Below, piece by piece: positions 16,981 to 27,695 of a stretch of DNA of 64,000 nt. Numbering within the stretch: the stretch's first letter is position 1; each line of letters begins with the position of its first letter. The DNA lies in assembly GCA_030041045.1 (NCBI GenBank), contig JASHOQ010000071.1, forward strand, positions 1 through 64,000. Reading direction: 5' to 3'. Source of the DNA: Acidobacteriaceae bacterium. GTDB lineage: Bacteria; Acidobacteriota; Terriglobia; Terriglobales; Acidobacteriaceae. The position numbers were made by a program, and so were the translations under genes. The notes under the pieces were generated by a model. The model saw only the letters and a list, made by a program, of their open reading frames with translations. It did not search any database and was not told the DNA's origin.

Positions 16981-18030
16981 ATGTCCACGATTGTGCAGGT
17001 AGCCAAGCGAGCGGGAGTCTCGATCGGGACCGTTTCCCATGTGATACGCGGAACGGCGCGAGTGAGCCAGAATCTTCGCAACCGCGTGGGCGCTGCAATT
17101 CGGGAACTTGAGTACTATCCCGGTTCCGTTGCACGGGATGTCGTCAAACAGACTTGCATGCTGGGTATGGTTCTGCCCGATATCACCAATCCATTTTTCC
17201 CGGAAATGATGCGCGGTGCCGAAGACCGCGCATACGAACGCGGTTACTTGCTGGTCACTGCCAACACGGATGAAAGCATTGCAAGGGAGCGGAAAGTTGT
17301 GTCCGCCTTGCGATCGCGACGAGTAGACGGAATACTCCTGGCGGCGAGTCCCGGGGGCGATGCGCGGCATATTCGCGCGGCGATGGAGAACGGTATCTCC
17401 GTGGTGTGCGTGGATCGAGCTGCCAAAGGTGTCGAGACCGATGCTGTTCTGCTTGACAATGTGCGCGGCGGACAAAGATGCGTTCAACACCTGATCCGCT
17501 CCGGTCATCGCAAAATAGCCATCATCACTGGGCCGCTCGCAGTACAAAGCGCACGAGAACGGTATCAGGGATACCGAGACGCACTCCAGGAGGCAGGAAT
17601 AGATATTCCTCGGCAATTCATTCTCGGAGGAGACTACCGAAAGGAGTCCGGCTACAAGCTGGCCAAACAGCTGGTGAAGATGCGTAATCGTCCTTCGGCT
17701 TTATTCGTAAGCAATGGCCTAATGACAACGGGCGTGCTTGAAGCATTTGACGAGCTGGACATTCAATGTGGACGGGATATTACATTAGCCACTTTCGGTG
17801 ACTTGACCGTCGGCAAGCTCTTGCACTCTCGCTTGACCACCGTTGTTCAGCCCGGCTACGAGATAGGATCGCGAGCCGCATCCATTCTGATGGATCGGAT
17901 AGAAGGAAAGCTTAAGGGAAGCTATCACACGATGAGACTTAGTCCTACGCTAATGGAGGGAGAATCAACGCGTTCCGGGCGACAAAAAAGCGACCATACC
18001 AGGAATGGGCACAAGCCGGTCTCTCCCTGA
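16981..18030 (+). CDS. LacI-family transcriptional regulator
   Basis: 349 aa. The ATG has AAGGA about 8 nt upstream. The N-terminal HTH (TIVQVAKRAGVSIGTVSHVI, residues about 3-22) and hinge are typical. However, the hinge reads YYPGSVARDV rather than the common N-x-x-A-R-x-L form. Residues about 58-335 form a periplasmic-binding-protein-like effector domain (LGMVLPDITNPFFPEM, then a C-terminal dimer lobe). It should bind palindromic DNA and respond to a sugar or sugar phosphate. It sits divergent to a TonB receptor and next to a secreted isoamylase, so a maltooligosaccharide-type effector is likely but unproven. Candidate operators are at 16445 and 16793. Confidence 0.92.
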   Translation: MSTIVQVAKRAGVSIGTVSHVIRGTARVSQNLRNRVGAAIRELEYYPGSVARDVVKQTCMLGMVLPDITNPFFPEMMRGAEDRAYERGYLLVTANTDESIARERKVVSALRSRRVDGILLAASPGGDARHIRAAMENGISVVCVDRAAKGVETDAVLLDNVRGGQRCVQHLIRSGHRKIAIITGPLAVQSARERYQGYRDALQEAGIDIPRQFILGGDYRKESGYKLAKQLVKMRNRPSALFVSNGLMTTGVLEAFDELDIQCGRDITLATFGDLTVGKLLHSRLTTVVQPGYEIGSRAASILMDRIEGKLKGSYHTMRLSPTLMEGESTRSGRQKSDHTRNGHKPVSP

Positions 18031-18303
18031 ATGCCGCGTCTGCGCGTCGCTAATGCATAATTCTGCAACCTTCCTCTGCAGTTGAATCGGAGATTTCCCC
18101 TCGCGATTGCGCGCAAGTGTGACATATCAGTATATTGGCCGGCGGCAGTTGGAAAATGAGAACCGCAGGCAGGAGTAGCCGGCAGCCGAGCAGACCCTGG
18201 ACATTGTCGGTTCAAGGCGGCACGATCGACAAAGTGATAGCGCCCACTGGCTCGACGCGCCAGCCGTCGAGGCATTTCGCGCAGAAACGGAGGGCTCAGT
18301 GCG

Positions 18304-20616
18304 CTATTTTGAAATTAACAGCAGAAGAGACTCGCCACACTGGTTATATGTGGCCCCGGCTCCGCCAATCAGCGTTTCGTTGCCCGGTGTCACCCAGGTA
18401 TTCGGCCCGTCATTCCAGTTGCAGGTGTCGGTTACTCGGTACCAGTTGGTTCCCGTGGGAGGCTGAGGCAGCGTGAACGTTACCTCCCCCGACCACCCGT
18501 TGTAGGCGATATACATGGAATTCGTATCGCCGAAGGGCGACCCGTTCACGGTATAGGCGATGGCGTAGTTGCTTGTATTGCTCCAGTAACTGGGCGTAGC
18601 CTGCACGCCCGCCGGCTCCCACCACTCCACCTGGCTTGAGCCATACCAGGTCGCCGGCCGCAGGGCAGGGTGCGCCAGCCGGAAGCCAATGGCACGCTGT
18701 GCGAAGTTATAGAAGTTCGACTGGTCGGTGGTCCAGCTATAGCTGAGCCAGTTGGCGGTCGAATCCACGTTGTAGGGGTTGTTATTGCAGTTGATCGAGC
18801 GCAGATACTCGTCGCCGCCGGCCATGATCGGCGTGCCCGCCGAGAGCATGGTGAAAGCCAGCCCCGTGCGTGCCGCGCGGCGCTGATCCTTTGCCGCGCC
18901 TCCCTGGTTCCAGCTATGGTTGTCAGCCGATCCGCCGTTTGACGGTCCATTGGGCCAGCCCTGGCCGTTGTTGGGGCCGTTGCAATAGTAAACATCGTTC
19001 AGCGTAAAGCCGTCGTGGATGTCCATGTAGTTGGTCGAGTTCCACGGCGAACGGCCGTTCGGTTGAAAGATGTTCGACGAGCCTGAGAAGTCGTTGGCAT
19101 CCTGCCCGATGGAGATCGTCATATTGCCGAGCTCATTCTGAGCTTGCCGCAGCGTCGCTTCAAAGGCCCCGTTCCACTCTGACCACCCTGGCGGAAACTG
19201 GCCCTGGTCATTGCCTCCACTGTACGACCACGGCTCGGCGTAGAGGTCAAGGCCGCGGCCGCCATTGGCCGGCCGCACGGTAAAGTTTGCCAGAATCTGA
19301 TTGATTGCTACGTTGGGATCCGCAGGAGCGAAGTTGAATCCGCCGTTGGGGCAATTGGGCGCCGCCGGCTCATACGACTGGTTGAGGCAGTTGTTTCCAA
19401 GAATCGGAGCTTCGTCAAAGCGGAAGCCGTCTACGCCCATCGTCTGGCTCCAGTAGGCCAGCGAGTCAATGATGATGTTCTGCGCCACCGGGTTATACGT
19501 ATTAAAGCTGGCGCCGATGCCGCTGTCGTCGTAAAACAACTGGTTGCCCGTGGTGAGCTCGTAGTAGGTTACATTGTCCAGTCCGCGCCACGAGAAGATG
19601 GTCGCCGTGGTCGCGTCCGATCCGCTCCATGTGCCGCCTTCGTCCGTGTGGTTGTACACCACGTCCATGTACACCTTGATGCCGGCATTGTGGAACTGCT
19701 CCACCATCCACTGGAACTCGGCCGTCGGCCCGCCCGGGGCTTTGTTGTAGGCATAGCGGCGATCGGGCGCAAAAAAGTCCTCAGTCATATATCCCCAATA
19801 ATTCTGGTCCTGGGTGGAATTGGGAATCACGTCGTTCTCGTCATTCTGCGTTTCCTCGATGGGCAGAAACTCGACCGCGGTCACGCCCAGGCGCCCGAGA
19901 TAGGACGCTTTCAAGCCTGCCCCGTGATATGTTCCCTGGTATTGGGCCGGGGTACTTGGATCCTGCTCGGTAAGGCCGCGCACATTCACCTCGTAGATCA
20001 CGTCGTCCTTTTGCGCACGGGTCGGATTCGCGCCGGTGCTTTGCGTGCTCGGCTCAAGCACGATGCCCTTGGGTGCATAGGTTCCGCTGTCGATGTCGCG
20101 GTTCGATGCGCCGGAGGCAAAAATATTCGCGTTCTGGTTGTTCGCATTCAGCGGATCCTGGCTGATCTCGCGCGCGTAGGGGTCGAGCAGCAGCTTGTTG
20201 GGATTGAAGCGGTTGCCATTAGAGTCCACGTCCGAGAGGAATCCGGCTGAAGACCCCTTCGTCCAACTCGCGCTGTAAGGCCAGTTCGGCCCCCAGGCGC
20301 GATATCCGTAATAAACGGCGCCGGTGATGCCGGCGGCCTGGATCGTGGAGACAGGGACAACCACCTGCCACACGCCATTGCCCTGGCTGTTGAGCGGGAA
20401 TGTGGCCGACTCCTGCGCGCCATAGCCCGCCGTGTAAAGGTAAAGAACGATGGATGTGGCCTGCGATGAGTACACCCTGAAGGTAATTTGCGTGCTGTTC
20501 GAGTTGTAGAATGCGCCCAGATTCATGCTGTCTATGGCGGCGTGAGCCGGTGCTGTCGCAATGTCCATAAGGCATGCGCAAAGCAGAAACGCCGCCAGCG
20601 TCTGCGGAGTTTTCAT
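18304..20616 (-). CDS. Secreted isoamylase/glycogen-debranching enzyme (GH13)
   Basis: 770 aa. The ATG at 20616 has AGGAGA upstream and a signal peptide follows (MKTPQTLAAFLLCACLMDIATAPAHA). An N-terminal CBM48/isoamylase-N-like domain (about 30-160) precedes the GH13 barrel. Catalytic residues are visible: nucleophile D401 (GVDGFRFDEAPILG), acid/base E461 (LYAEPW) and the transition-state Asp D535 after H534 (MDIHDGFTL). The first conserved region is MDVVYNHT. Sequence pattern and export match Pseudomonas-type isoamylase, which cuts alpha-1,6 branches of amylopectin or glycogen. Converging with the lacI-type gene, it fits an extracellular alpha-glucan pathway with the nearby receptor. Confidence 0.92.
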   Translation of the reverse strand: MKTPQTLAAFLLCACLMDIATAPAHAAIDSMNLGAFYNSNSTQITFRVYSSQATSIVLYLYTAGYGAQESATFPLNSQGNGVWQVVVPVSTIQAAGITGAVYYGYRAWGPNWPYSASWTKGSSAGFLSDVDSNGNRFNPNKLLLDPYAREISQDPLNANNQNANIFASGASNRDIDSGTYAPKGIVLEPSTQSTGANPTRAQKDDVIYEVNVRGLTEQDPSTPAQYQGTYHGAGLKASYLGRLGVTAVEFLPIEETQNDENDVIPNSTQDQNYWGYMTEDFFAPDRRYAYNKAPGGPTAEFQWMVEQFHNAGIKVYMDVVYNHTDEGGTWSGSDATTATIFSWRGLDNVTYYELTTGNQLFYDDSGIGASFNTYNPVAQNIIIDSLAYWSQTMGVDGFRFDEAPILGNNCLNQSYEPAAPNCPNGGFNFAPADPNVAINQILANFTVRPANGGRGLDLYAEPWSYSGGNDQGQFPPGWSEWNGAFEATLRQAQNELGNMTISIGQDANDFSGSSNIFQPNGRSPWNSTNYMDIHDGFTLNDVYYCNGPNNGQGWPNGPSNGGSADNHSWNQGGAAKDQRRAARTGLAFTMLSAGTPIMAGGDEYLRSINCNNNPYNVDSTANWLSYSWTTDQSNFYNFAQRAIGFRLAHPALRPATWYGSSQVEWWEPAGVQATPSYWSNTSNYAIAYTVNGSPFGDTNSMYIAYNGWSGEVTFTLPQPPTGTNWYRVTDTCNWNDGPNTWVTPGNETLIGGAGATYNQCGESLLLLISK

Positions 20617-20882
20617 TCTGGTCTCCTTCCTTGAAAGGGGATTTGCCTCTCGTGCAAGGATGAATCCGGGCGCATGGAAAGGGGATGCAAACACGTCGCG
20701 AACTGCTGGTGGTCTGCCCGATTGTTCGTGCCAGTTGGAGCGTTAGTCAAGCGCAGAGGTGAGGAGACAGGAGTCGTTGGGCCTTGCGCGCGTCTTCAAA
20801 TCCATTGTGCGCCGATGGGGAGAGGCTCTCCGCAATGTCCAAGCGGAGGAGCGCGAACGCCGCGCCCTTTCAGGGCCCGAGC

Positions 20883-21914
20883 TCAGATCTTCGTCCAGTC
20901 GAGAATTACCTTGCCCGCCTTGCCGGAGACCATGGCGGCGAAGCCTTGCTGGTAGTCGGAATAGGCAAAGCGGTGCGTGATCACTGGCGAGATGTCCACG
21001 CCCGACTCGAGCATCACCGACATCTTGTACCATGTCTCGTACATCTCGCGTCCATAAATGCCCTTGATGGTGATCATATTGAAGATCACCTTCCGCCAGT
21101 CCATCTCCATCTCCTTGGCGGGGATGCCGAGAATCGCGATCTTGCCTCCGTGGCTCATGCTGGCGATCATGTCGCGCAATGCCTGCGCGTTGCCCGACAT
21201 CTCCAGGCCCACATCGAAGCCCTCCGCCATACCGAGCTGTTTCTGTACCGCGGTAAGCTCGATTTCGCGCGGGTCGACGGCCAGCGTGGCGCCCATCTTT
21301 CGCGCCAGGTCGAGCCGGAAGGGATTGAAGTCGGTCACCACAATGTGCCGCGCGCCGGCGTGGCGCACCACAGGGATGGCCATGATGCCGATGGGACCGG
21401 CGCCGGTGATGAGCACGTCCTCGCCCAGCACGGGGAAGGAAAGCGCGGTATGCACGGCGTTGCCGAAGGGATCGAAGATGGCCGCGATCTCCTGATTGAT
21501 GCCGGGACTGTGGCGCCAGATGTTGGTCATGGGCAGCGCGATCAGTTCGGCGAAGGCGCCGGGGCGGTCCACGCCCACGCCCTGCGTGGAGGCGCACAGG
21601 TGGCGGCGCCCCGCCATGCAGTTCCGGCAGCGCCCGCACACCACGTGGCCCTCGCCGCTGACGATGTCGCCGGGGAAAAAGTCATTCACGTTCGCGCCCA
21701 CGGCCACTACTTGGCCCACGAACTCGTGGCCGATGGCCATGGGCACGGGAATGGTCTTCTGCGCCCAGTCGTCCCACTCGTAGATATGCACGTCGGTGCC
21801 GCAGATGCCGGTATAGCGCACGCGCACCATCACGTCGTTGATGCCGACCGCCGGCTCGGGAATGTCTTCCAGCCACAAACCGCGTTCGGCCTTGCTCTTG
21901 ACCAGCGCCTTCAT
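20883..21914 (-). CDS. tdh: L-threonine 3-dehydrogenase
   Basis: 343 aa, close to the usual 341. The ATG at 21914 (MKALVKSK) has AGGGGA upstream. It is a zinc-dependent medium-chain dehydrogenase. The catalytic zinc site is in [13 protein letters not shown] and GHEFVG, the structural zinc cysteines in [15 protein letters not shown], and the NAD-binding glycines in [12 protein letters not shown]-terminal [14 protein letters not shown] is characteristic of threonine dehydrogenases. It oxidises L-threonine to 2-amino-3-ketobutyrate using NAD+. Its usual partner gene kbl is not adjacent. The gene appears monocistronic. Confidence 0.93.
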   Translation of the reverse strand: MKALVKSKAERGLWLEDIPEPAVGINDVMVRVRYTGICGTDVHIYEWDDWAQKTIPVPMAIGHEFVGQVVAVGANVNDFFPGDIVSGEGHVVCGRCRNCMAGRRHLCASTQGVGVDRPGAFAELIALPMTNIWRHSPGINQEIAAIFDPFGNAVHTALSFPVLGEDVLITGAGPIGIMAIPVVRHAGARHIVVTDFNPFRLDLARKMGATLAVDPREIELTAVQKQLGMAEGFDVGLEMSGNAQALRDMIASMSHGGKIAILGIPAKEMEMDWRKVIFNMITIKGIYGREMYETWYKMSVMLESGVDISPVITHRFAYSDYQQGFAAMVSGKAGKVILDWTKI

Positions 21915-22205
21915 CGCCTGTCCCCTGGGAACCACTCCCAACCGATGTTACGCCGCGACTGAGGTTCCGCGGAGTTTGTCTTTGTGCGCGGGGATGCCCG
22001 CAATCACCTGGCCGTGCCATCAGCGGCAGAAAGATTGTCTCAGTCCTGAGCATAGTTGAGACGTCAAGCGGAGCTCTCACCTGCGGTCAATACTCCCGCT
22101 GCAACCGGGCGCATAAGAGCCCCTGTTTACGGCTGCGGGCGATCGTTACCAGCGGCGCTACGGCCGCCGGCGCGTGACACCCTCAGCGGCGTACGCCGTT
22201 AGTTG

Positions 22206-23462
22206 TTAGTACTGGAAAGCGCCATCGCCGGTCTTGAGCATCAGGCTTACAGCGGCAGCAGCAAAGGCAATCAGAGCCAGTCCCACCAGCACCTCGAGCG
22301 GATAAAAGCCCGCGCGATCGAAGAAGTGCCCGACAACGACCGGGCCTATGCCGCCGCCAATGGCATAAGCGGTCCAGGTTAATCCGTACAGCATGGAAAA
22401 GTGCTTCCGGCCAAAATACCGCGCCAGCAGATAGGGACCAACGTCGGCTTCGCTTCCCAGGCCGATACCGAGCAGAGCTGCGCCCAGCAGTGCAACCAGA
22501 GACGTGCCTCCGAGCGCGAGAATCAGGGAACCGATGGCCGCGAAGGCAAGCACGCAGGTTTGAATGCGCTGCGGAGAAAGCCGGTCGAGGAGGAGGCCGA
22601 CGAAGAGGCGGCCAAGGATGCTGGCGCCGCCGCGGAAGGAGAGCGCCAGGGCCGCGCTCGACGCGGATATGCCGTGTTGCGTGAGCACCGGCGCAAGGTT
22701 GGTGACCAGCCCGTTCTCGCTGAACGCAGAAAGAATGGTGATGGCGGCCAGAATCCAGAACGCTGCGCTCGACAAGGCTTCGTCCACAGTTGTTCCGGAC
22801 ATTGGTGTGGCCTGCTCGTCAACGATAGGCGCAGGACGATTGCGAACCAGCGCCGCGGTGAGGGGAAAGCCGAGCAGCGCAATTCCACCCAGCAGGAGAT
22901 ACGCACTGCGCCAACCGTAGCTGCCGATGACAAATTGGGTGATGGGCGGAAAGAGAATGGAGCCCACGCCGCTCCCGGTGAGAATGAGCGCAAGAGCGAA
23001 GCCGCGATGCTTCTGGAACCAGGTGAGCATGGTTCGCGTGTAAGCGAACTGCGCGGTACCGTTGGCCACCAGCCCCATTACAAAAAACGTGAGGTAGAAT
23101 CGCCCGATGCTTGAGCCGAGCCGGCTGAGCGATGCGAGCGCACACGCGAATACCAGAATGGACGGGAGGATGATGCGCCGCGGAGGGAAGCGGTCGAGCA
23201 GGATTCCGATGAGCGGCGAAACCAGCGCCACGGTGATCGCCGCCAGTCCGAAGGCGGCGTCCATTGATTCCCGGCGCCAGCCCAGAGACTGGTGCAGCGG
23301 GTCGAGGAACAGGCTGAACGTGTAAGGGATGATGGGCGCAAAGCTCGTCATCACGCCCACAAAAGCTGCGCTTGCCACGCTCCAGCCGGGATAGCGGATC
23401 GAGCTCTCGTTGATGAGCACTCGCCCGGCGGTTTGCTCCATGGCTTGCCCGGGCTCGCTCAT
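22206..23462 (-). CDS. MFS transporter, oxalate/formate antiporter or monocarboxylate-type
   Basis: 418 aa starting at ATG 23462 (MSEPGQAMEQ); ATG 23441 is an alternative, and the open frame upstream of 23462 is low-complexity shadow. Twelve hydrophobic segments are expected from the pattern. MFS signatures include the loop 2-3 motif G-I-L-L-D-R-F-P-P-R-R and its second-half counterpart G-L-L-L-D-R-L-S-P-Q-R. The opening W-x-V-A-x-A-A-F and the YTFSLFLDPLHQSLGW loop resemble the OFA/MCT subgroup that moves small carboxylates. The substrate is not predictable from position. No Shine-Dalgarno is clear. Confidence 0.83.
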   Translation of the reverse strand: MSEPGQAMEQTAGRVLINESSIRYPGWSVASAAFVGVMTSFAPIIPYTFSLFLDPLHQSLGWRRESMDAAFGLAAITVALVSPLIGILLDRFPPRRIILPSILVFACALASLSRLGSSIGRFYLTFFVMGLVANGTAQFAYTRTMLTWFQKHRGFALALILTGSGVGSILFPPITQFVIGSYGWRSAYLLLGGIALLGFPLTAALVRNRPAPIVDEQATPMSGTTVDEALSSAAFWILAAITILSAFSENGLVTNLAPVLTQHGISASSAALALSFRGGASILGRLFVGLLLDRLSPQRIQTCVLAFAAIGSLILALGGTSLVALLGAALLGIGLGSEADVGPYLLARYFGRKHFSMLYGLTWTAYAIGGGIGPVVVGHFFDRAGFYPLEVLVGLALIAFAAAAVSLMLKTGDGAFQY

Positions 23463-24028
23463 GCGCTCGCAGGCCTGTGGCGGATATAGCCTATGCGCCC
23501 CATGCGTCCGCCCAGTTGGCGCGAAGTTAGGAACACATGGCCCTGGCGGGCGATGGTCACGAGCAGCCTCCATCCAAATCGGCAATTCACTGATCTTTTC
23601 TGAAGCGCAACGTGCCTCACAACCAGCTTCTTGCCGAGCCGGAAATCCATCGTTCGATGGATGGATGCTGTGCACTGGGAACGCTCGATTCCGCGAGAGA
23701 AAGCTTGATTGCCCCACCTGCGATGGATCGAGCTTTCGTCCTGATGATGGATGACAACGGAGTTCACTTCCTTGATCATAAAGGCCGCAATCTGTCCCCA
23801 AGATTGACGCATGGCAATTTCTCTCGCGGTCACAGTAGGCTTGCGGCTGGCCCGCAAGTTCAGCTGGAGTTTTGCGCTTTTCTCACCGCACTCCCGACGT
23901 GGCGAATAAAGCCTCGGCCCGAATACGTTGACGAAACCATGATCGAAGGCTGATTGATGCGCTGCTGCACCCAGGGCTCCCGACTGTCAGTCTTCGGCAA
24001 AGCCGGGAAACGATTCAATGGAGGATTT
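23463..24028. other. Divergent intergenic region with candidate operator palindromes
   Basis: 566 bp between the MFS gene and the second receptor. No gene is seen. It contains the 14-bp palindrome CCATCGTTCGATGG (23647-23660) and a spaced inverted repeat, AAAGCTTGAT (23700-23709) with ATCGAGCTTT (23727-23736), one mismatch. Either could bind a regulator of the divergent pair. Confidence 0.45.
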
Positions 24029-27000
24029 GTGAAGCTCGAGAGCAAATACATACCACTCGGCATGGTGCTGGCGGTCGCGACATTTTTTCCACTTCACGCC
24101 TTCACGCAAGCGACTACGGCATCCATTCACGGCACAGTGACAGATCCAAACGGAGCTGTGCTGGCCGATGCGGTGGTCACCGCAGTCAACACTAGTACGG
24201 GGATTTCGGACACGCAGAAGACCGACAACAAGGGCTATTTCATCTTTCCCGACCTGCACATTGGCGGTCCCTATTCGATCACCGTGGAGGATTCCGGTTT
24301 TCAGCGCTTCACGGCTACCGGCATCATGCTTGACCTCAGCTCCGCGCGGGAGGTCGATGCCAAGCTTCAGATTGGGGCGTCCTCACAGACCGTGCAGGTG
24401 AATTCCGATATTGTTCAGGTGGAATCGTCTGACGTTCAACTGAAAAACGTGATGGCAGCTCAGGAGATCGAGGAACTCCCCACGCTGGGCCGGGATGCAG
24501 TGCAACTGCAAAAAACAGCGCCGGGTACGGTTGAAGCATCGGACCGGGAAGCAACGTTCTCGACCAACGGCAGCCAGACCCAGGAGAATTCGTACCTTCT
24601 CGATGGCACCGACATCAACGATTTTCTGCTGAATCAGCCGGGGATTGTCGTCAATCCTGACGCGCTGGCGGAAGTGAATGTGATCACCAGCACCATCGAT
24701 CCCGAGTTCAGCCGTAACTCCGGCGCCATTGTGGATGAGGCGCTCAAGAGCGGAACGAATCAGTTTCACGGAGATGGATTCGAGTTTTATCGAGACACTT
24801 TCCTCGATGACGTACCCTATTTTTCAACGTTCCGTCCGCAATTCCATCAGAACGTCTTTGGCGGAACGCTGGGCGGCCCGATCGTTCAGAATCATGTGTT
24901 CTTTTTTGCCGCCTATCAGGGATTGCGAAACCGATCAGCGCAACCAACCAAAACCCCTGTCTTTTCTCCAGCCCAAAGGAGCGGGGATTTCTCGGCCGAC
25001 GTGTCTCAATTTTCGAGCAATCCCATTCCGTTTCCTAACGGAATTCAAGGGCCTGACGGTCTCTGCACGCAAGGCACGCCGTGGAACAGTTGTTTCCCAA
25101 CCCCGCAAGTGCCCGTGACCGATTTCAATTCGATTTCCAACAATCTTCTTCAAGAATACGTCCCGCCTCAAAATGACGGGGTCTATTACAACTTTAACGC
25201 TCCTAACACTTCAGACGACGACCAGGGCATCATTCGCATCGACGATAAGTTGACGTCGAAGGACACGCTTTGGGCGTCGACCGTCTTCGACTCCAACCCG
25301 GCCATGAATACTTTGCCGCTTCCCTCAACGCAATCAACGGGAGAAGGCGCGAACCTGCCAGGATTTGCGGCCGACAATTCGTCGCACACCAAGATTTTCA
25401 ACGCGTCATGGACGCATGTATTCAACAGCACGACTTTGAACGAGCTGCGGGCCGGCTACTTCCGGTTCAACTACGACGAGCTGCAGCCGGCTCCCTCAAC
25501 GCTCGCTGCTCCATCGTCGTTCGGGTTCAACATTATTCCCCAGGACTCCGCCGCCGGTACATTGCCCTATATCAATGTACTTGGCTATTTCACGCTTGGC
25601 TTCAGCACTAATGGGCCGCAACCTCGAAAAGACGAAAACTACACTTACGTGGATAACTTCAGCAAAGTCGTTGGCAACCACGATCTCAAGTTCGGCGGAA
25701 ATCTGGAGCGCTTCATCATCAGTAATCCGTTCTATTCCAACAACAGCGGTGCATTCAATTTTGACCCATTCTCCGCGGTCTATAGTACCGGCGATGCAGC
25801 CGCTGACTTTCTGCTCGGAATTCCGGCAACCTATGAGCAAGGGTCAGGTTTCTTTGTTGATGTGAGGGCGTCGCAATACTATGCCTACGCCCAGGACCAC
25901 TGGAAAGCCACAGATGCGCTGTCGCTCGCCTATGGCGTGGGTTACGACGTGGAAACCCCTTACGCGAACCTGCAGTACGGTGGCGTTGGGGTCACGTGCT
26001 GGACGCCGACCGATGCGCAGTCGAAGGTCTTTTCCAACGCACCTCCCGGTCTGCTCTATCCCGGCGATCCCGGATGCAACAAGAATGGCAGCCCCACCAC
26101 GCACTGGGACCACCTTTCTCCGCGTGTCGGGTTTGCCTGGTCGCCGGCAGAAAATCTCGGATTGCTCGGTGGAGCGCGGGGCCAGCGTGCCTTTGTCATT
26201 CGCGGCGGGTTTGGCGTCTATTGGAACCGGGTGCAGGGCGAAGGCGCACAGGTCAATTCCAACGATCCGCCTTTCTCAGAAAACAGCGAGGGGGCTGCCG
26301 GGTTGGGCGGCAATCCGAGCTTTGCAAATCCGTTTGCCGATATCGCGGGTACGCCAGGCGCTTCTTATCCGGCAAATCCGTTTCCTTATGCTGTCCCCAC
26401 TTCGGGATCAAACGTGAGCTTCATGTCGCTTTATCCGTTGGAAATGGACAATCTCACCTCCGAGTTCGATGTTCCCTATACCTATAACTTCAACCTGAAT
26501 GTGCAGCGTGCGCTGCCCAGCAATATGGTGCTGACGGTTGGCTATGTCGGCTCCGTGGGCAGAAAGCTGGATCGCGCACGGGAAGGCGACCCGATCACGC
26601 AGCAAGGGCACGATGACTGCCTCAACGGGACTGGATCGAGCACGCCCATTACCCTATACTCCGCGCAGGGCCCCGAAACATTTACGTGTCTCGAGTTAGC
26701 CGGCTCGCAGTCGCTTTATTTCCCGGGCGAGAAACTGCAACCCGGGACGGTGCCTGGAACACAGATACCCGGTGTGTTCCCGAATGGCTTACCGTACTAC
26801 CTTTCGATCGGCGGCATGCACACCAGTGGATCCTCAAGCTACAATTCGCTGCAGGTATCGCTCCAGAAGGCTCCCACGCATGGATTGTATTTTGGTCTTT
26901 CTTACACCTACAGTCATGCTCTGGACAATGCGTCCAGCCTTGAGGACTCAGTGGCCAATGGGTACGGCACGAATTATGTTCCCGGCTTTGAGCACCTGAG

Positions 27001-27655
27001 TTACGGAGACTCAGTGTACGATGCGCGGCAACGGCTTGTGGCGTCTTACAACTACGGAATTCCGCTGCCGCAAAGCGTGCGCGACCAGACCTACGTCAAT
27101 GCCTTGCTGGGCGGATGGCACCTTTCAGGAATTACCGCCCTTCAGAATGGATTCCCGATAACGGTTTATGACGGCGGTGTTTTCAACTCGCTTTACTGCG
27201 ACCAGTTCAGCTTTGTGAATTGCCCCGACGTGCCCAACACCTCCTCGTTTCATATCAAAACCATGAATCCCAGAAACTCCGGCAACTACTGGTTCAACGC
27301 ATCGACATTTTCCCAGGAATCAATCGGCACCTTCGGCAACGTGAAGCGCAACTTTTTCCACGGGCCCGGATTCAACTACACCAACTTCGAGGTGTACAAG
27401 AATGTTCCGCTGGGAAGCAGTGAGAGCCCGCGTTACATTCAGCTGCGTCTTGAAGCCTACAACGCATTCAACCACGCGAACTTTGCAAATCCGAGCGGCA
27501 ACTTTGGAGCTGCAAACCTGGCCGCGAACGGCATCAACGCTCTGGCCAGCCAATCGGTCTTTAGCGTGATCACTTCTGTCGATCAGCCTGTGAATGCAGG
27601 CGGGGATCCGCAGCCTGCGCGGGCGATTCAAATTGCGGGAAAATTTTACTTCTGA
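24029..27655 (+). CDS. Oar-like TonB-dependent receptor
   Basis: 1208 aa. A GTG start at 24029 is chosen because GGAGG lies just upstream (24020-24024) and a signal peptide follows directly (KLESKYIPLGMVLAVATFFPLHAFTQA). A carboxypeptidase-regulatory-like domain (about 28-110; SIHGTVTDPNGAVLADAVV) precedes the plug (LPTLGRDAVQLQ..., DGTDINDF) and a large barrel. It ends IQIAGKFYF, with terminal Phe. Like its paralogues it should be an outer-membrane importer for a bulky ligand. The three-gene tailoring cassette downstream is separated by a terminator-like hairpin, so co-function is uncertain. Confidence 0.9.
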   Translation: MKLESKYIPLGMVLAVATFFPLHAFTQATTASIHGTVTDPNGAVLADAVVTAVNTSTGISDTQKTDNKGYFIFPDLHIGGPYSITVEDSGFQRFTATGIMLDLSSAREVDAKLQIGASSQTVQVNSDIVQVESSDVQLKNVMAAQEIEELPTLGRDAVQLQKTAPGTVEASDREATFSTNGSQTQENSYLLDGTDINDFLLNQPGIVVNPDALAEVNVITSTIDPEFSRNSGAIVDEALKSGTNQFHGDGFEFYRDTFLDDVPYFSTFRPQFHQNVFGGTLGGPIVQNHVFFFAAYQGLRNRSAQPTKTPVFSPAQRSGDFSADVSQFSSNPIPFPNGIQGPDGLCTQGTPWNSCFPTPQVPVTDFNSISNNLLQEYVPPQNDGVYYNFNAPNTSDDDQGIIRIDDKLTSKDTLWASTVFDSNPAMNTLPLPSTQSTGEGANLPGFAADNSSHTKIFNASWTHVFNSTTLNELRAGYFRFNYDELQPAPSTLAAPSSFGFNIIPQDSAAGTLPYINVLGYFTLGFSTNGPQPRKDENYTYVDNFSKVVGNHDLKFGGNLERFIISNPFYSNNSGAFNFDPFSAVYSTGDAAADFLLGIPATYEQGSGFFVDVRASQYYAYAQDHWKATDALSLAYGVGYDVETPYANLQYGGVGVTCWTPTDAQSKVFSNAPPGLLYPGDPGCNKNGSPTTHWDHLSPRVGFAWSPAENLGLLGGARGQRAFVIRGGFGVYWNRVQGEGAQVNSNDPPFSENSEGAAGLGGNPSFANPFADIAGTPGASYPANPFPYAVPTSGSNVSFMSLYPLEMDNLTSEFDVPYTYNFNLNVQRALPSNMVLTVGYVGSVGRKLDRAREGDPITQQGHDDCLNGTGSSTPITLYSAQGPETFTCLELAGSQSLYFPGEKLQPGTVPGTQIPGVFPNGLPYYLSIGGMHTSGSSSYNSLQVSLQKAPTHGLYFGLSYTYSHALDNASSLEDSVANGYGTNYVPGFEHLSYGDSVYDARQRLVASYNYGIPLPQSVRDQTYVNALLGGWHLSGITALQNGFPITVYDGGVFNSLYCDQFSFVNCPDVPNTSSFHIKTMNPRNSGNYWFNASTFSQESIGTFGNVKRNFFHGPGFNYTNFEVYKNVPLGSSESPRYIQLRLEAYNAFNHANFANPSGNFGAANLAANGINALASQSVFSVITSVDQPVNAGGDPQPARAIQIAGKFYF

Positions 27656-27667
27656 GGGACGCATATG

Positions 27668-27695
27668 CTCCCTGGAGAAGAACCCGGCCAGGGAG
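27668..27695 (+). terminator. Hairpin terminator after the second receptor
   Basis: CTCCCTGG (27668-27675) pairs with CCAGGGAG (27688-27695) over a 12-nt loop, 12 bp past the stop. A T-rich stretch (TGTTCTTGTATTT) follows about 10 nt later, which is weak support for intrinsic termination. Confidence 0.5.

Noticed and set aside
22187-22198. CGGCGTACGCCG palindrome as a terminator after the MFS gene
   Set aside because: The 12-bp palindrome has no loop and no T-tract; a chance GC-rich palindrome is as likely.
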